From Epiperipatus broadwayi (taxonomy: Eukaryota > Onychophora > Udeonychophora > Euonychophora > Peripatidae): 64,000 nucleotides of DNA. Position 1 is the stretch's first letter; every line of letters begins with the position of its first letter. Location of the stretch: the NCBI GenBank assembly GCA_028023455.1, contig JAQFVV010006650.1, positions 115,185 to 179,184 of the forward strand, in the 5' to 3' direction. A program made the translations under genes and the position numbers. Positions 38,361 through 48,665 of the stretch are shown in pieces. Under the pieces are notes generated by a model. That model saw only the letters and a list, made by a program, of their open reading frames with translations, searched no databases and was not told the DNA's origin.

Positions 38361-38542
38361 TGTCATATTATTATTACTATTTGCGGGATATTCCGTGTAG
38401 TGAAAAAGCTAAATGCTGACATTTCAGTACAATATCAAGTACCTTCCTCAGAGCTCTGAGGAAGGTACTTGATATTGTACTGAAACGTCAGCATTTAGCT
38501 TTTTCACTACACAGAATATCCCGCAAATAGTAATAATAATAT

Positions 38543-38546
<4 letters not shown>
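38361..38546. mobile_element. Near-perfect 186 bp palindrome with PLE-like ends
   Basis: The two 93 bp arms are exact reverse complements apart from two mismatches, and meet at GAGCTC (38451-38456) with no loop. Each arm, read outward, carries CTGAGGAAGGTAC, a stem, GTACTGAAACGTCAGC and then CCCGCAAA, ending ATATGACA. This resembles two PLE 3' ends joined head to head. A TA array follows immediately on the right. Confidence 0.75.
38456..38491 (+). ncRNA. Hammerhead-like core inside the palindrome (mirrored on minus strand)
   Basis: CTGAGGA, a GGTAC/GTACT stem and GAAACGTCAG follow the hammerhead core order with one change in the first box (G for T). The mirror image lies on the minus strand at about 38416-38451. 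Confidence 0.35.

Positions 38547-38612
<66 letters not shown>
38547..38612. repeat. (TA)n followed by (GA)n
   Basis: A TA run of about 26 units passes into about seven GA units, directly right of the palindrome. Confidence 0.95.
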
Positions 38613-38613
<1 letters not shown>

Positions 38614-38685
38614 GATTTGAACTCAGATTTTCAAGTGCCCTTCAACTATCCATACTATCTCATATACTGACACACATGACCACAG
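38612..38685 (-). repeat. Possible tRNA-derived SINE fragment
   Basis: The minus strand reads TATGAGATAGTATGGATAG, about 35 bases of arm-like sequence, then GAGTTCAAATCC. These resemble RNA polymerase III A and B boxes at roughly tRNA spacing. No cloverleaf with an acceptor stem is convincing, so a decayed SINE head is likelier than a tRNA gene. Confidence 0.3.
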
Positions 38686-38977
38686 ACATGTAGAAAAGAT
38701 AAATAATCAATATATGTATTTCATGCTAAAACAGCACTCATCAATCGGTCCAGATTATCATCTCTCACACATATATATATATATATATATAATCAATGCT
38801 CAGTTTATATTAAGATAGCAAATCTTCATACTTTAATGGACAGGTTTCAATCCACTGCAAACTCCAACTTTTCAGCCATCCATATCATTGAAAATCTGAT
38901 GATGAAAACTCAAATCCCATGCTGATGCTAATATTATTGTCATGCCCATGTTGACCTGAAGTCACTCTGACCCCTCA

Positions 38978-39086
<109 letters not shown>

Positions 39087-39147
39087 AAACTATCCCAAAT
39101 CCAAAATTAAAACAGACCAGCATAAAAATAATATAAAAAAACCACTA

Positions 39148-39149
<2 letters not shown>

Positions 39150-39212
<63 letters not shown>
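39150..39212. repeat. (TA)n array, about 31 units
   Basis: The second of two neighbouring pure TA runs. Confidence 0.95.
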
Positions 39213-39213
<1 letters not shown>

Positions 39214-41249
39214 TGAAATCACAATGAATGTTTAGGTATTATATTCCATTCACAGAAACATTTTATTAGAATGTCAAATAACTCATTTTGTTGTACTGCA
39301 ATTTGTAGTTCTGGAAAAAGATAATATAATCCTATGTCTTTTACCAAAAATATTTTAAGTTATAATTTTAAAAATACAAATTACTAAAATTATTTTTATT
39401 TAATTGAATATAATTATATAATGTATTGTATTATTTATATATAGTAGCCAAAAACTTAAAAAAAAATCTCTTCACTTCATTATTTTTGAAATCATTGGCT
39501 GCAATACTAACAGTATCCAGAATCTGTTATTTTTAAAAGTAAAAAATAACCTCTTTTTTGCTTATTGTTTTATTGGTCAAGTGAGGTAAAAATATTAACT
39601 TTTAATTGGTCAATTCACAAACTCAAGTGTCAATTCACAATCTCAAGCATCAAAATATATTCATATTTTAATATTATATTCACTTTAGTTTCATTTGTAA
39701 AAAGTATATTAATAATTTGTCAGGTTATGAAAATGAACAGAATTTTTTTCAAAAATAATTGTTTATATATAATTATAAAAATATTCGATAGTGGCAAATC
39801 TAAAATGAATGTTACTCACCAACCAAAAAGTTTTGCTGATGTCAGTGATTTCTTTCCCAATTTTACATTGTGGAAAAGTAAATAATTTTTGCTAAAGTCT
39901 TAACTATGTTTTTAAATAATTTTATTTTTAGCATATTTTATCAAAATAATTTATAATTTGTCAAAAAATACTTTTAAAATGGTCTAAGACATTTGTTTAT
40001 CATTTTCAAAATGAAAGAAAACAAATTGTAACTCTTTAGATATTGACAACCATTTTCTTTCTTGTCAAAATTTAACAACAAATCAGATTCAAGAAATGAT
40101 GGCCCTCTTCCTTTGTTAGATCTTCAACATCAGTTTTATTGATTTTGTAATTGTAAAATAATTCAAGAGAGGGCAGCATCTTATGGAACTTTTTTAATCT
40201 TTAAAAATAATGGGAAATTCTAATGTTAGCATTAAAAATGCCAGAATTAGAGCGACTTGAAACTGACATGAAACTGTCATGTTTTTAGTCGTAACTAGCA
40301 AAAAATAGTTTATATAATTTAATGGAGAAACTTGTATAGTAATTTATTATTTTACCCTTTATTAATAGTAAATTAATAATTCATTTTTAAGTAAATATGC
40401 ACCTAAGACCTTAATTCTTCATTTATATATGCCAATCTATCCAATCTAATAAAAATAGATATCCTATTTCATTTAACCTCAAACTAAATATGCAATAAAT
40501 AAGTCACCATTAATATTGGAAATAATGGAATCTTATTAATAGAGGTGATTTTAGTTCACAAATTTATCAAACCATCTTAAAGTTTCATATATTATTTATA
40601 AATTAGTAGTGAGCAGAGGATCATAGTGGCCATGATTGCATACTTTAGTATATTTATCCCTTTTGATTGTTGTGACATAGACATGATATTTTTGAACATA
40701 TAGAATGATCTCCACACTTCACATACATGCTGCATACCATATATTGTTTAATATGAAGAAAAACACACGCCTAATGTTAGCTTTTGAACATTGACTTACT
40801 TTTAGATGCAAGATGAAAAATAAAACACAAAATATTATATTTTATTAAAATAAATATAACAATGATCTTTTTAATATTGGTAAAGCATTAATTCATTTTT
40901 TTAATATTAATGCGCACACACACATATTCCCTGATTACAAATATTACAAAATAAATAACTATTAATATTAAATATTAACAATTTAAATTCACTGTATATT
41001 CGCATTCTTATTATATTTTAGGAGTCCATGTAAAAATATTTGAATGCAAAACAAAGTATTAATTGAAATAAAACCATTATAAATATTTAAAAATAATTCT
41101 ACCTCCAAATATATCAAATTGCTACACACAGTTTCTAAGTACAATTATAGTATTGTGATATCAATAATTTTCATAAGTAAGTGATAAGAGAATATTTTTG
41201 TAGTTTATCTTTATATCAAATTAATATATATATATATATATATATATAT
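39213..41249. other. A+T-rich DNA without a recognisable gene
   Basis: The plus-strand frame at 39565-39885 is composition-driven and has no motif. A TA array occupies 41222-41249 and marks the left edge of the island at 41250. Confidence 0.5.
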
Positions 41250-43742
41250 TGTACCGGTATAAATACACCACGCTTACTCATACCCAGTACCCGAGTTCAA
41301 ACCCAGTCCATGTTTAAGAATAAATTCCAAAACGCCAACTGAATTCCAACCCAAACCCCGGTATGACTAACCGATGATGACTTTATAACAGCACGGGGTT
41401 ATCCCTTTTCTAGCTCAGCTTAGAACATGGACTAAATTCTTACAGTTAATGATATATAGGTTTATTAGACTCTAGATACTGGGACGGTCATTCATATAAC
41501 GTATATATTTAAGTTGCCAATACAGACAGTAAGCGGCTAAATAGACTTAGAGAGTAATAAAGTGGAGGACACAAAAATTTAGATTAAATAAAGTTTTAAT
41601 AAGCAAAATATAAAGCATATAAATATAGTGTTAAATAAGACAAATAGAAAGCACATAAATATCGTGTTATATAATAACAATAGACAGCATATAATATAGT
41701 GTTATACAGTACGATAAGACTTCATAAATCCTCTTGTATTTGGCTACTAGTCTTTAGTGAACGTTTTATTTAATGAACAAACTCATGCCAATAGCTGTGT
41801 GATTGAAGGATTGACGGGTGGTTAAAAGAATCAGAGTATTAGAGCATTGGAAAAAATATTTATCTAAAGATTTTTGTTTACTTATTTTATTTGAATAGGC
41901 TCGAGCCGGAACGTAGACGAACAGTGGAGGTGGTTTTATATAAATACGACATAAGAGATAGATGTGCTGGTGGTTGCCTGGATTCAAGAGCCCTACAGTA
42001 ATCAATTGCGGTGCATTAACGGAATACCAGGCGGCTTGTACTTTGACAAGGCTTAATGCCCCCAAGTAGCTCCGGGACACGACAACCAGCCGGGATCATT
42101 TCGAACCCCGGTGATCCAAGAGATTACCGGGAAAGAAAACTGCTTTCATTCCCCAATGGTAGAATGGTGAGATGCTAACTTCAGCGAAGGGAAGGCATTG
42201 CCACAGACATCACGGACGAGAACTTGAAGTGGATTTTTTAAGAGAAATTATACAAAACCTGGAAACTATTTGTCTGTTTCTACGCCACAGGCTGAGATCC
42301 TTATCCCAATAAAACGTAGCGGACTTAAACTGACGGTGAAAACAATACTTAGTTAAATTTACTCTGAAACTCTAACCCTTCGGGTTGACAGGCGGTAGCG
42401 ATAGTATCAAAAATATTCAGTGAATTATTTCTCATATTATACATAACATTAATGAACACTTTGACCCCATTATACATATATTTTACGATCGAACCTTAGA
42501 TTGCAATTATAGGACAAATTAACATAGACTAATAAAGTGACTTAACATTTATCAACTCGGAATGTGAAAGAATATTTAATTCAGAAAATGAAATTACTTT
42601 TAAAACTAAATTGATCACTATTACACACTAGTTTTCACAAAATTGGAAATATTACTATTGGCAATGTTTGTCCATGAAATAAGCAACATAAGAAAATATA
42701 AATGCATTCAGTTGAAATATTATTACTATTAATTACAATTTTATAAATGATTTCTAAAGACTAGAGCGGAGGATTAAAAGAAAAGAAAATTTACTGACAG
42801 GTTAAACAAAGCATGATAAATGACATAAAAACTTACATATGATTTACTTGATTGATAACATTCAGCTCGGAAGAAAGTTAAAGTTCGTGTAACAGAGTTA
42901 CTCTTCTTTCTTCATCCAGCTTGGCTTGAACATAGGCGCGCATTTTTGAAAGTTATTTACAAGGCATAGTCAATTTTGAAATCGGAATCTGGAAGTTGTG
43001 AGGTATATGAAACATGATCAGTCAGCGGCACGAAGATCCAAATTGGTGGGGCAGAGACCAGCTCCTGGCACTTAGCCCATCAACATTGCGATTCACTGGT
43101 GAACTTCTTAATAAAGATGCTTAAATTATTCTCAACTGCTGTGCTGTCTCGAGACTACCTCTCTCAAACACGACCAAAGTTAGAATGCCAGTTTTTCTGT
43201 AAAATAGCCACTGCTGACCTTTCCGACTTGTTTTTATTTTAGGCTCCGCCTCCTTTCCAGCTTGACCAACAATCAATTATCTGTTTCTAGCAATCTTTTA
43301 ATTTTATACGCTATTTTTAAATTGACATAGTAATTACATATAAAAAATTCCTTACTAATTTTGAATACAACTTAATTGCTCTGTACATTTGTGCAAATTA
43401 GATTTTAATTAAAAACACTGATCAAAGGAATGTGACTTTTGATCAGTATTTTTAAACGACTTTATACAATTCTAAAAACTATAATTTAAACAACTAAGCC
43501 CGCACTGAAACTTTAAATCAAATGATACAAATTCACAAACCACGCACACACAAATATTATTTCATGGTTTGTGACATTTATATACGGGATCTTTACATAT
43601 TTATTTATAAACTATAAAATACATAACTAATTTTTATTATAATTTGAAATAGACAAAACCTCACTGCGGGCGAACAGTAGTTTGAATTACCGTACATAAA
43701 AACACCTGAAACGAAGATCGGTTCTCCGATCTGTCTGTTTCA
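41250..43742. mobile_element. Less A+T-rich 2.5 kb island between TA arrays (possible solo LTR or unknown insert)
   Basis: Base composition changes abruptly. 41.25-43.74 kb is clearly richer in G+C than its surroundings, has CpG-containing and C/G-block strings (GCCCCCAAGTAGCTCCGGGA, AGGCTCCGCCTCC) and no microsatellite. It begins TGTACCGGTATAAATA directly after one TA run and ends CTGTCTGTTTCA directly before another, so it looks like a discrete insert with TG...CA ends into TA-rich DNA. A TATA-like box lies 8 bp from the left end. The minus-strand frame 41766-42080 is open but unrecognised. A solo LTR is one reading. A conserved non-coding or host sequence caught between microsatellites is another. 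Confidence 0.4.
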
Positions 43743-43815
43743 ATATATATATATATATAATACAGTAAAAGTATTTAATCAGACAATCTTTATAATAATA
43801 CTATATTTAATTTCA

Positions 43816-43856
43816 CCTATCCAGATTTCATCATTATATTAGGGCCTTATCAAAAT
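43816..43856 (-). ncRNA. Degenerate hammerhead-like segment in a PLE 3' region
   Basis: The minus strand reads TTTTGATAAGGCCCTAATAT and then GATGAAATCTGG. It occupies the same place as the hammerhead-like motifs near the other PLE ends but has lost the stem pairing. Confidence 0.2.
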
Positions 43857-44035
43857 GTAAATACACTTAAAATTATGTTACAATTCTTTTCTTCTACAGC
43901 AATACTATCTGCAGACTATAATTTATATTTAAACTTTAAACACCAAACACATATTCCATTTAGATTTTACTATATTCATATAAACCTGATCCAAATCATA
44001 ATCATACACTTATATTTTATAATCCTACATTTATA

Positions 44036-44344
44036 TTATAATATTAATGCAACCCAAGTTAAATTTTCCAGAAATCCATCAATACCCTTTTTTCCAGCTA
44101 ATCTTACAGGATATTTAACCATATTCATACATCTTTCAAAATTTTCCTGTATATATAAAGTTTCATAACATATATTTTCATTATACTTCTTTACATACTT
44201 AATCACTGGAATGTTTTTCTCACAATTCATTTTATGTCCAGTATTCCAAAAATGTACATAAATCCCTGATCTCATGTCCTTTCTTTTAATTGCCCTATCA
44301 TATTCCTTAACTCCTTTCAAAAGCTGTCTTCTCTGTCTGACCAA
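44036..44344 (-). pseudogene. GIY-YIG endonuclease domain of the PLE
   Basis: The open part begins MVRQRRQLLKGVKEYDRAIK and continues through HFWNTGHKMN to YETLYIQENFER. These are the usual Arg-helix, the W.TGH segment and the conserved late Glu region of PLE endonucleases. Just upstream in a neighbouring phase the sequence encodes TYIGQT, the YIG-motif strand, so a single frameshift near 44335-44345 separates the catalytic motif from the rest. It would cut target DNA in a live element. It follows the reverse transcriptase by about 400 bp of stop-ridden linker. Confidence 0.7.
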
Positions 44345-44748
44345 TATATGTCATACTACAAAACTACAAATAATACTATAAACTCACCATGCCCTACCAT
44401 TCTCATTATTGTCTTCCATATTACATATCCATTTTCCTAAGGTTCTACTATTTTTCCATCATTCTTTTATATTACCAGGTCATTTTTTTTATTAACTCTG
44501 TATATACTTTATCAAAATATGAAACTTAAATTTCCTATATTATTTATATTTAATCCCTTTTTTACTATAATACTTATTATGTTCATTGTTACTTTTCTAA
44601 ATGAAATAATTATATTTTACCTGTTATATCCTAGACTAATATAATGATTTTCAACTTCCAACTTTTGTATCAATGATACATCCATGTCTAAAGTTAATCT
44701 ATCATTTTTCATAATGCCTTATAATAATTTCACCTGTCACATTTTTCC

Positions 44749-45576
44749 TTATAAAATAACCAAATATCTTAATCCTTCCTCTCCATTTTCTATCATAAAT
44801 GTAATACCATATTTATTATTATTTATTTCATTAAATGCACCATTGATACTCCTACTATTATCCATTATAAGTATATCATTCACATATCTGTGATATTGTA
44901 TAATTTCCTTCATCAGTATATACATATCAATTGCACTTTCCTCAAAATAATCAATCACGATAGATGATAAAATAGCACTAATGAAACAATCCATAGCCCA
45001 TCCTTTAGTTACCTTCCAATATTCATTTTTATATTTAAAATACAATGTTTCCCTTATCAACAATAAAGCTTCTTTAACAACACATATCCATTCATCTGAC
45101 ATACCACTATATTCTCTTATTTTATTCATAACTACTTTTATACTTTCTTTTTTAGGTAAACTTTGATACATTTTTTTTTCCATATCAAATGATACAATAT
45201 TCCAATTCCTATTTAATTTCACATTCTTTAATTTATTTATAATTTCTTCTAGGCATTTTTTAAGAACATAATTCCTAAAATACAATATCACTCTTACTAC
45301 CATATTACCCTTCTGTGTCTTAACCTTCCTGAAAATATTTAGATGTAAAATGACTGTAGGATGTAAACGCCGATATTCTTTTTCATTAATTAACTGTTTT
45401 ACTCTCATATTAGTTAATAATATTTTATACTTTGTTTTTATTTCATTACTTGCATCCTTATTCATTTTCAAATATTCTTGTTTTTCCATGTCCTCTTTAA
45501 CCTTCAGTTCATATTCATTTTCTTCCAAAATCACAAAACTTGGTCTTTTATCCTCACTTCTCACAACTAACCTCAC
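44749..45576 (-). pseudogene. Penelope-like reverse transcriptase with altered active site
   Basis: The 275-residue frame covers the core polymerase. An N-terminal block (about residues 70-125) with PTVILHLNIFRK corresponds to the proline-lysine fingers region. Motif A reads NIVSFDMEKK (about 147-156). The motif B region reads KVTKGWAMDCFISAILSSIV, where PLEs usually carry a G.PMGSPLSP string. Motif C reads RYVNDILIM (about 234). The catalytic pair of motif C is normally YVDD or YADD, and here the first aspartate is asparagine. The PMGS element is also lost, so the enzyme is very probably dead. Motif D follows (GITFMIENGEEGLRYL). The frame ends before the usual thumb. Family membership is sure from motif order. 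The start codon is arbitrary, because upstream sequence is stop-ridden. Confidence 0.8.
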
Positions 45577-45965
45577 TTTTTTTTTTATCCTTAATTTCTT
45601 TAATGACTAAATTTTCCTTCCATTTTTTTACAATTTATTCTTCTTATTAATTGCACCATTAATTCTCGATTTTATTTCTTAATTCATTGTACTGTCAATA
45701 TTCACAGCTTCTATGCTCACCACCATTGCTCTCTGTATCTCATTATCCATAAATGGTATATACTTAATATGTCTATTTAATATATCAAATTAATACATTT
45801 TTATTATAAATTTATGTATCTTAAATTTAAGCTTATAATAAATCTACTCATCATACTACCTGTATAAAAAGCATTATATTTTTAGTAATTTTATTTACGT
45901 TATAATTATAGCAAAAATTATGTCATATGAGTATAAGTTTGAAATTAGTAAAAGCATAGTTTGTA

Positions 45966-45970
45966 GAAAA

Positions 45971-46008
<38 letters not shown>

Positions 46009-46057
46009 TTTTCTGATCCATGATATATATATATATATATATATATATCATGGATCA
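45966..46057. repeat. Two adjacent perfect hairpins, each centred on a TA array
   Basis: GAAAATGATAT...ATATCATTTTC (45966-46013) is followed without gap by TGATCCATGATAT...ATATCATGGATCA (46014-46057). Each has its own unique arms and its own TA run. Confidence 0.9.
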
Positions 46058-46465
46058 GTACACTTATAATATTTTATCATATATTGTATAATTTTTTACA
46101 TTATTTTTTTTACTATCAAAGTTTATTTTACTTCAGTGAACAATCAGTTTTTGTTTCCTTCCTTCCTTCTTTCAAATCGTTTATTCAATTAACAAATGAT
46201 ATTAATTAATAATTATATAATACTTGTATATATACACATGCATGATTTTAAAGGGAAATAATGTAACTAACATAAAAATAATGTATTTGTTTATACGGTT
46301 GTGGTGATGAAAATTAAATAGTATATTGAATTAATTGCATTATCTTTTATAAATTGTTAAATGTCTCTAAAAAATTCATTCAAACGAGAATGTTCTGTAA
46401 TATGATAATATTAATACTTGCTACATATTTTTGCAGTAATAAAAGTTAAAGTGCTATTGAAACTA

Positions 46466-46469
<4 letters not shown>

Positions 46470-46515
<46 letters not shown>

Positions 46516-46527
46516 TTGCTATTTAAA

Positions 46528-46571
<44 letters not shown>
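46470..46571. repeat. Two TA arrays after similar unique strings
   Basis: TA runs at about 46470-46511 and 46531-46571 are each preceded by a GCTATT(G/T)AAACTAAT string, so the pair looks like a tandem duplication with its own array per unit. Confidence 0.85.
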
Positions 46572-46574
<3 letters not shown>

Positions 46575-46680
46575 AAAAGTGAGCTGTCACATGACTTATA
46601 TATATATGTTACATTTACCAAAAAAAAAAAAGCTTGTTTAGAGCTTATTAGCATGCTCTTAATTTTATATATAGATATAT

Positions 46681-47377
46681 CAATAGATGGCGTTCTACCA
46701 AAAACAAAGTCAAGCATATGTTTACATAAACGTCAGAGCAAGCATTCACTATCTCTAACTTTAATTCCACTTTCAGATCATGATTTCAAGCTATTTGCTA
46801 TCATCAGTGAAAGACAGGAATAAGAAACTAGATCTAAACACAAACTCTGAGCATTTATGAAACAGTTTCTATTCAGCTTACAAGCGTGAATCTTGTAGAC
46901 ACTTAATGTCTTCAAACTCAGCATAGCAAGCCAGATAGCTATATGGGTCTGATATCAGTTCAGCATCACCACATAGTAGAAGCCTCTGCAATATATATCA
47001 TTTCTAGAAAGACCTCACATTCATAGCAAGTCCTCACATTTGAGGTCTTTCTAACAATGATATATATTACAGAGGCTTCTACTATGTGGTGATGCTGAAT
47101 TGATATCAGACCCATATAGCTATCTGGCTTGCTATGCTGAGTTTGAAGACATTAAGTGTCTAAAAGATTCACACTTGCAAGCTGAATAGAAACTGTTTCA
47201 TAAATGCTCAGAGTTTGTGTTTAGATCTAATTTCTTATTCCTGTCTTTCACTGATGATAGCAAATAGCTTGAAATCATGATCTGAAAGTGGAATTAGAGT
47301 TAGAGATAATGAATGCTTGCTCTGACGTTTATGTAAACATACGCTTAATGGTGTTTTTGGTAGAACACCATCTATTG
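46681..47377. mobile_element. Long palindrome with ~337 bp arms
   Basis: Arms 46681-47017 and 47041-47377 are reverse complements with scattered mismatches and almost no indels (positions sum to a constant, 94058, at both ends). They enclose a 23 bp loop. The outer ends read CAATAGATGG. Open frames are trivial. A fold-back element or an inverted duplication of a unique ~340 bp sequence are both possible. TA arrays lie just outside on both sides. Confidence 0.85.
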
Positions 47378-48020
47378 ACATAAATACAAGCACTAGCAAG
47401 TTTTTAACTTGTTTTTTTTTTGTTTTTCATATATATATATAACATTAATAAACTATTATAAACAATTTTTCTATCCTCAGAAATACTTTTTAAGCAGAAA
47501 ACTAATATTGTGTATCATTATTTTTGTGGATATTGCACCCTGATAGCCAATATTTAAGAAAATGAATAATATATCATGATAATCCTCCATCTTGCTCTCA
47601 CGTAATAAAATAAGAAAGATTTACTAATAATATCTTAATATAATATTATATCATTAGGCTAGCTCAAATTTAACATTTATCAATATATGGTTCAATTAAA
47701 TAATAAATAAACAACAAGTAATAACCATGAGTCATTTAGCAAAAGTTGGTAAACATTGAGAATATCTCCATAAAGACATACCCTCAATGGCACAGAAACA
47801 CTACCCCCCTAAATTTATACAATAACACAAATATATAGTATCCCTATATCTTTGAAATACATCAACTAATTTTAATACAATATTAATGAATCATAATTTC
47901 TGATATTAAAAACAATAATCACAGGTTCTATAAAAAAATAAGATCATCAAGTTAATTGAACAATTCTGTAGCTAAACAAGATGAGATATTTATTTACGTT
48001 GTACTTAAATACACCTCTAA

Positions 48021-48186
<166 letters not shown>

Positions 48187-48587
48187 TAACTAAAATAAAG
48201 AGATGATCAAATATTATTGTAACATAATTAAAGATTCAAAAGAATTATTTAGCTTAATAAACGAAAAATGATAATTTAAATTTTTATATCAAAGCGAAAA
48301 GAATTAAACATTATAACTTGCTGAGCATAAGCTATTAAACAAAAGATCAGACTGAGTTATCAATCATATTAAGGGTCATTGGATTCAATGAAACATACTT
48401 CTATAATTAGATTTCTCAAGATATCACATCAATAATTATAAAGAAATTATTAATAACAACTATTATAACTCAGGTATACTAGTAACTCAATAAAATATCT
48501 TCTCAGGTATACAGACAGTAGATTTTATCCACTTTCATTTCTTGGTTTGATGTTAAGTGCATATTTAACAAAATACCAAGTGAATAT

Positions 48588-48665
48588 GGTCTAGCAGGGC
48601 ACCACTAGAATATCTGAAACTACCTTTTCACATGTACCCGGTTTGAATCCCCTTTTGTTACTTTA
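48588..48665 (+). repeat. Possible tRNA-derived SINE fragment
   Basis: GGTCTAGCAGGGCACC is followed after about 45 bases by ACCCGGTTTGAATCCCC, an A-box-like and a close B-box-like sequence. A poly-T terminator-like TTTTGTTACTTT follows. A full cloverleaf is not evident. Confidence 0.35.

Larger units (their letters stand above)
43760..45660 (-). mobile_element. Degenerate Penelope-like element (most complete in window)
   Basis: On the minus strand the order is reverse transcriptase (45576 to 44749), a frameshifted linker, GIY-YIG endonuclease (about 44370 to 44036), then a 3' untranslated segment to about 43760 beside a TA run at 43744. This is the canonical PLE order. No terminal repeats are visible. 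The right limit (5' end of the element) is uncertain. Confidence 0.75.

Noticed and set aside
41980-42420. rRNA-like impression of the G+C-rich part of the island
   Set aside because: Strings such as ACCCTTCGGGT look rRNA-like, but I could not match any conserved 18S, 28S or mitochondrial rRNA segment in order.
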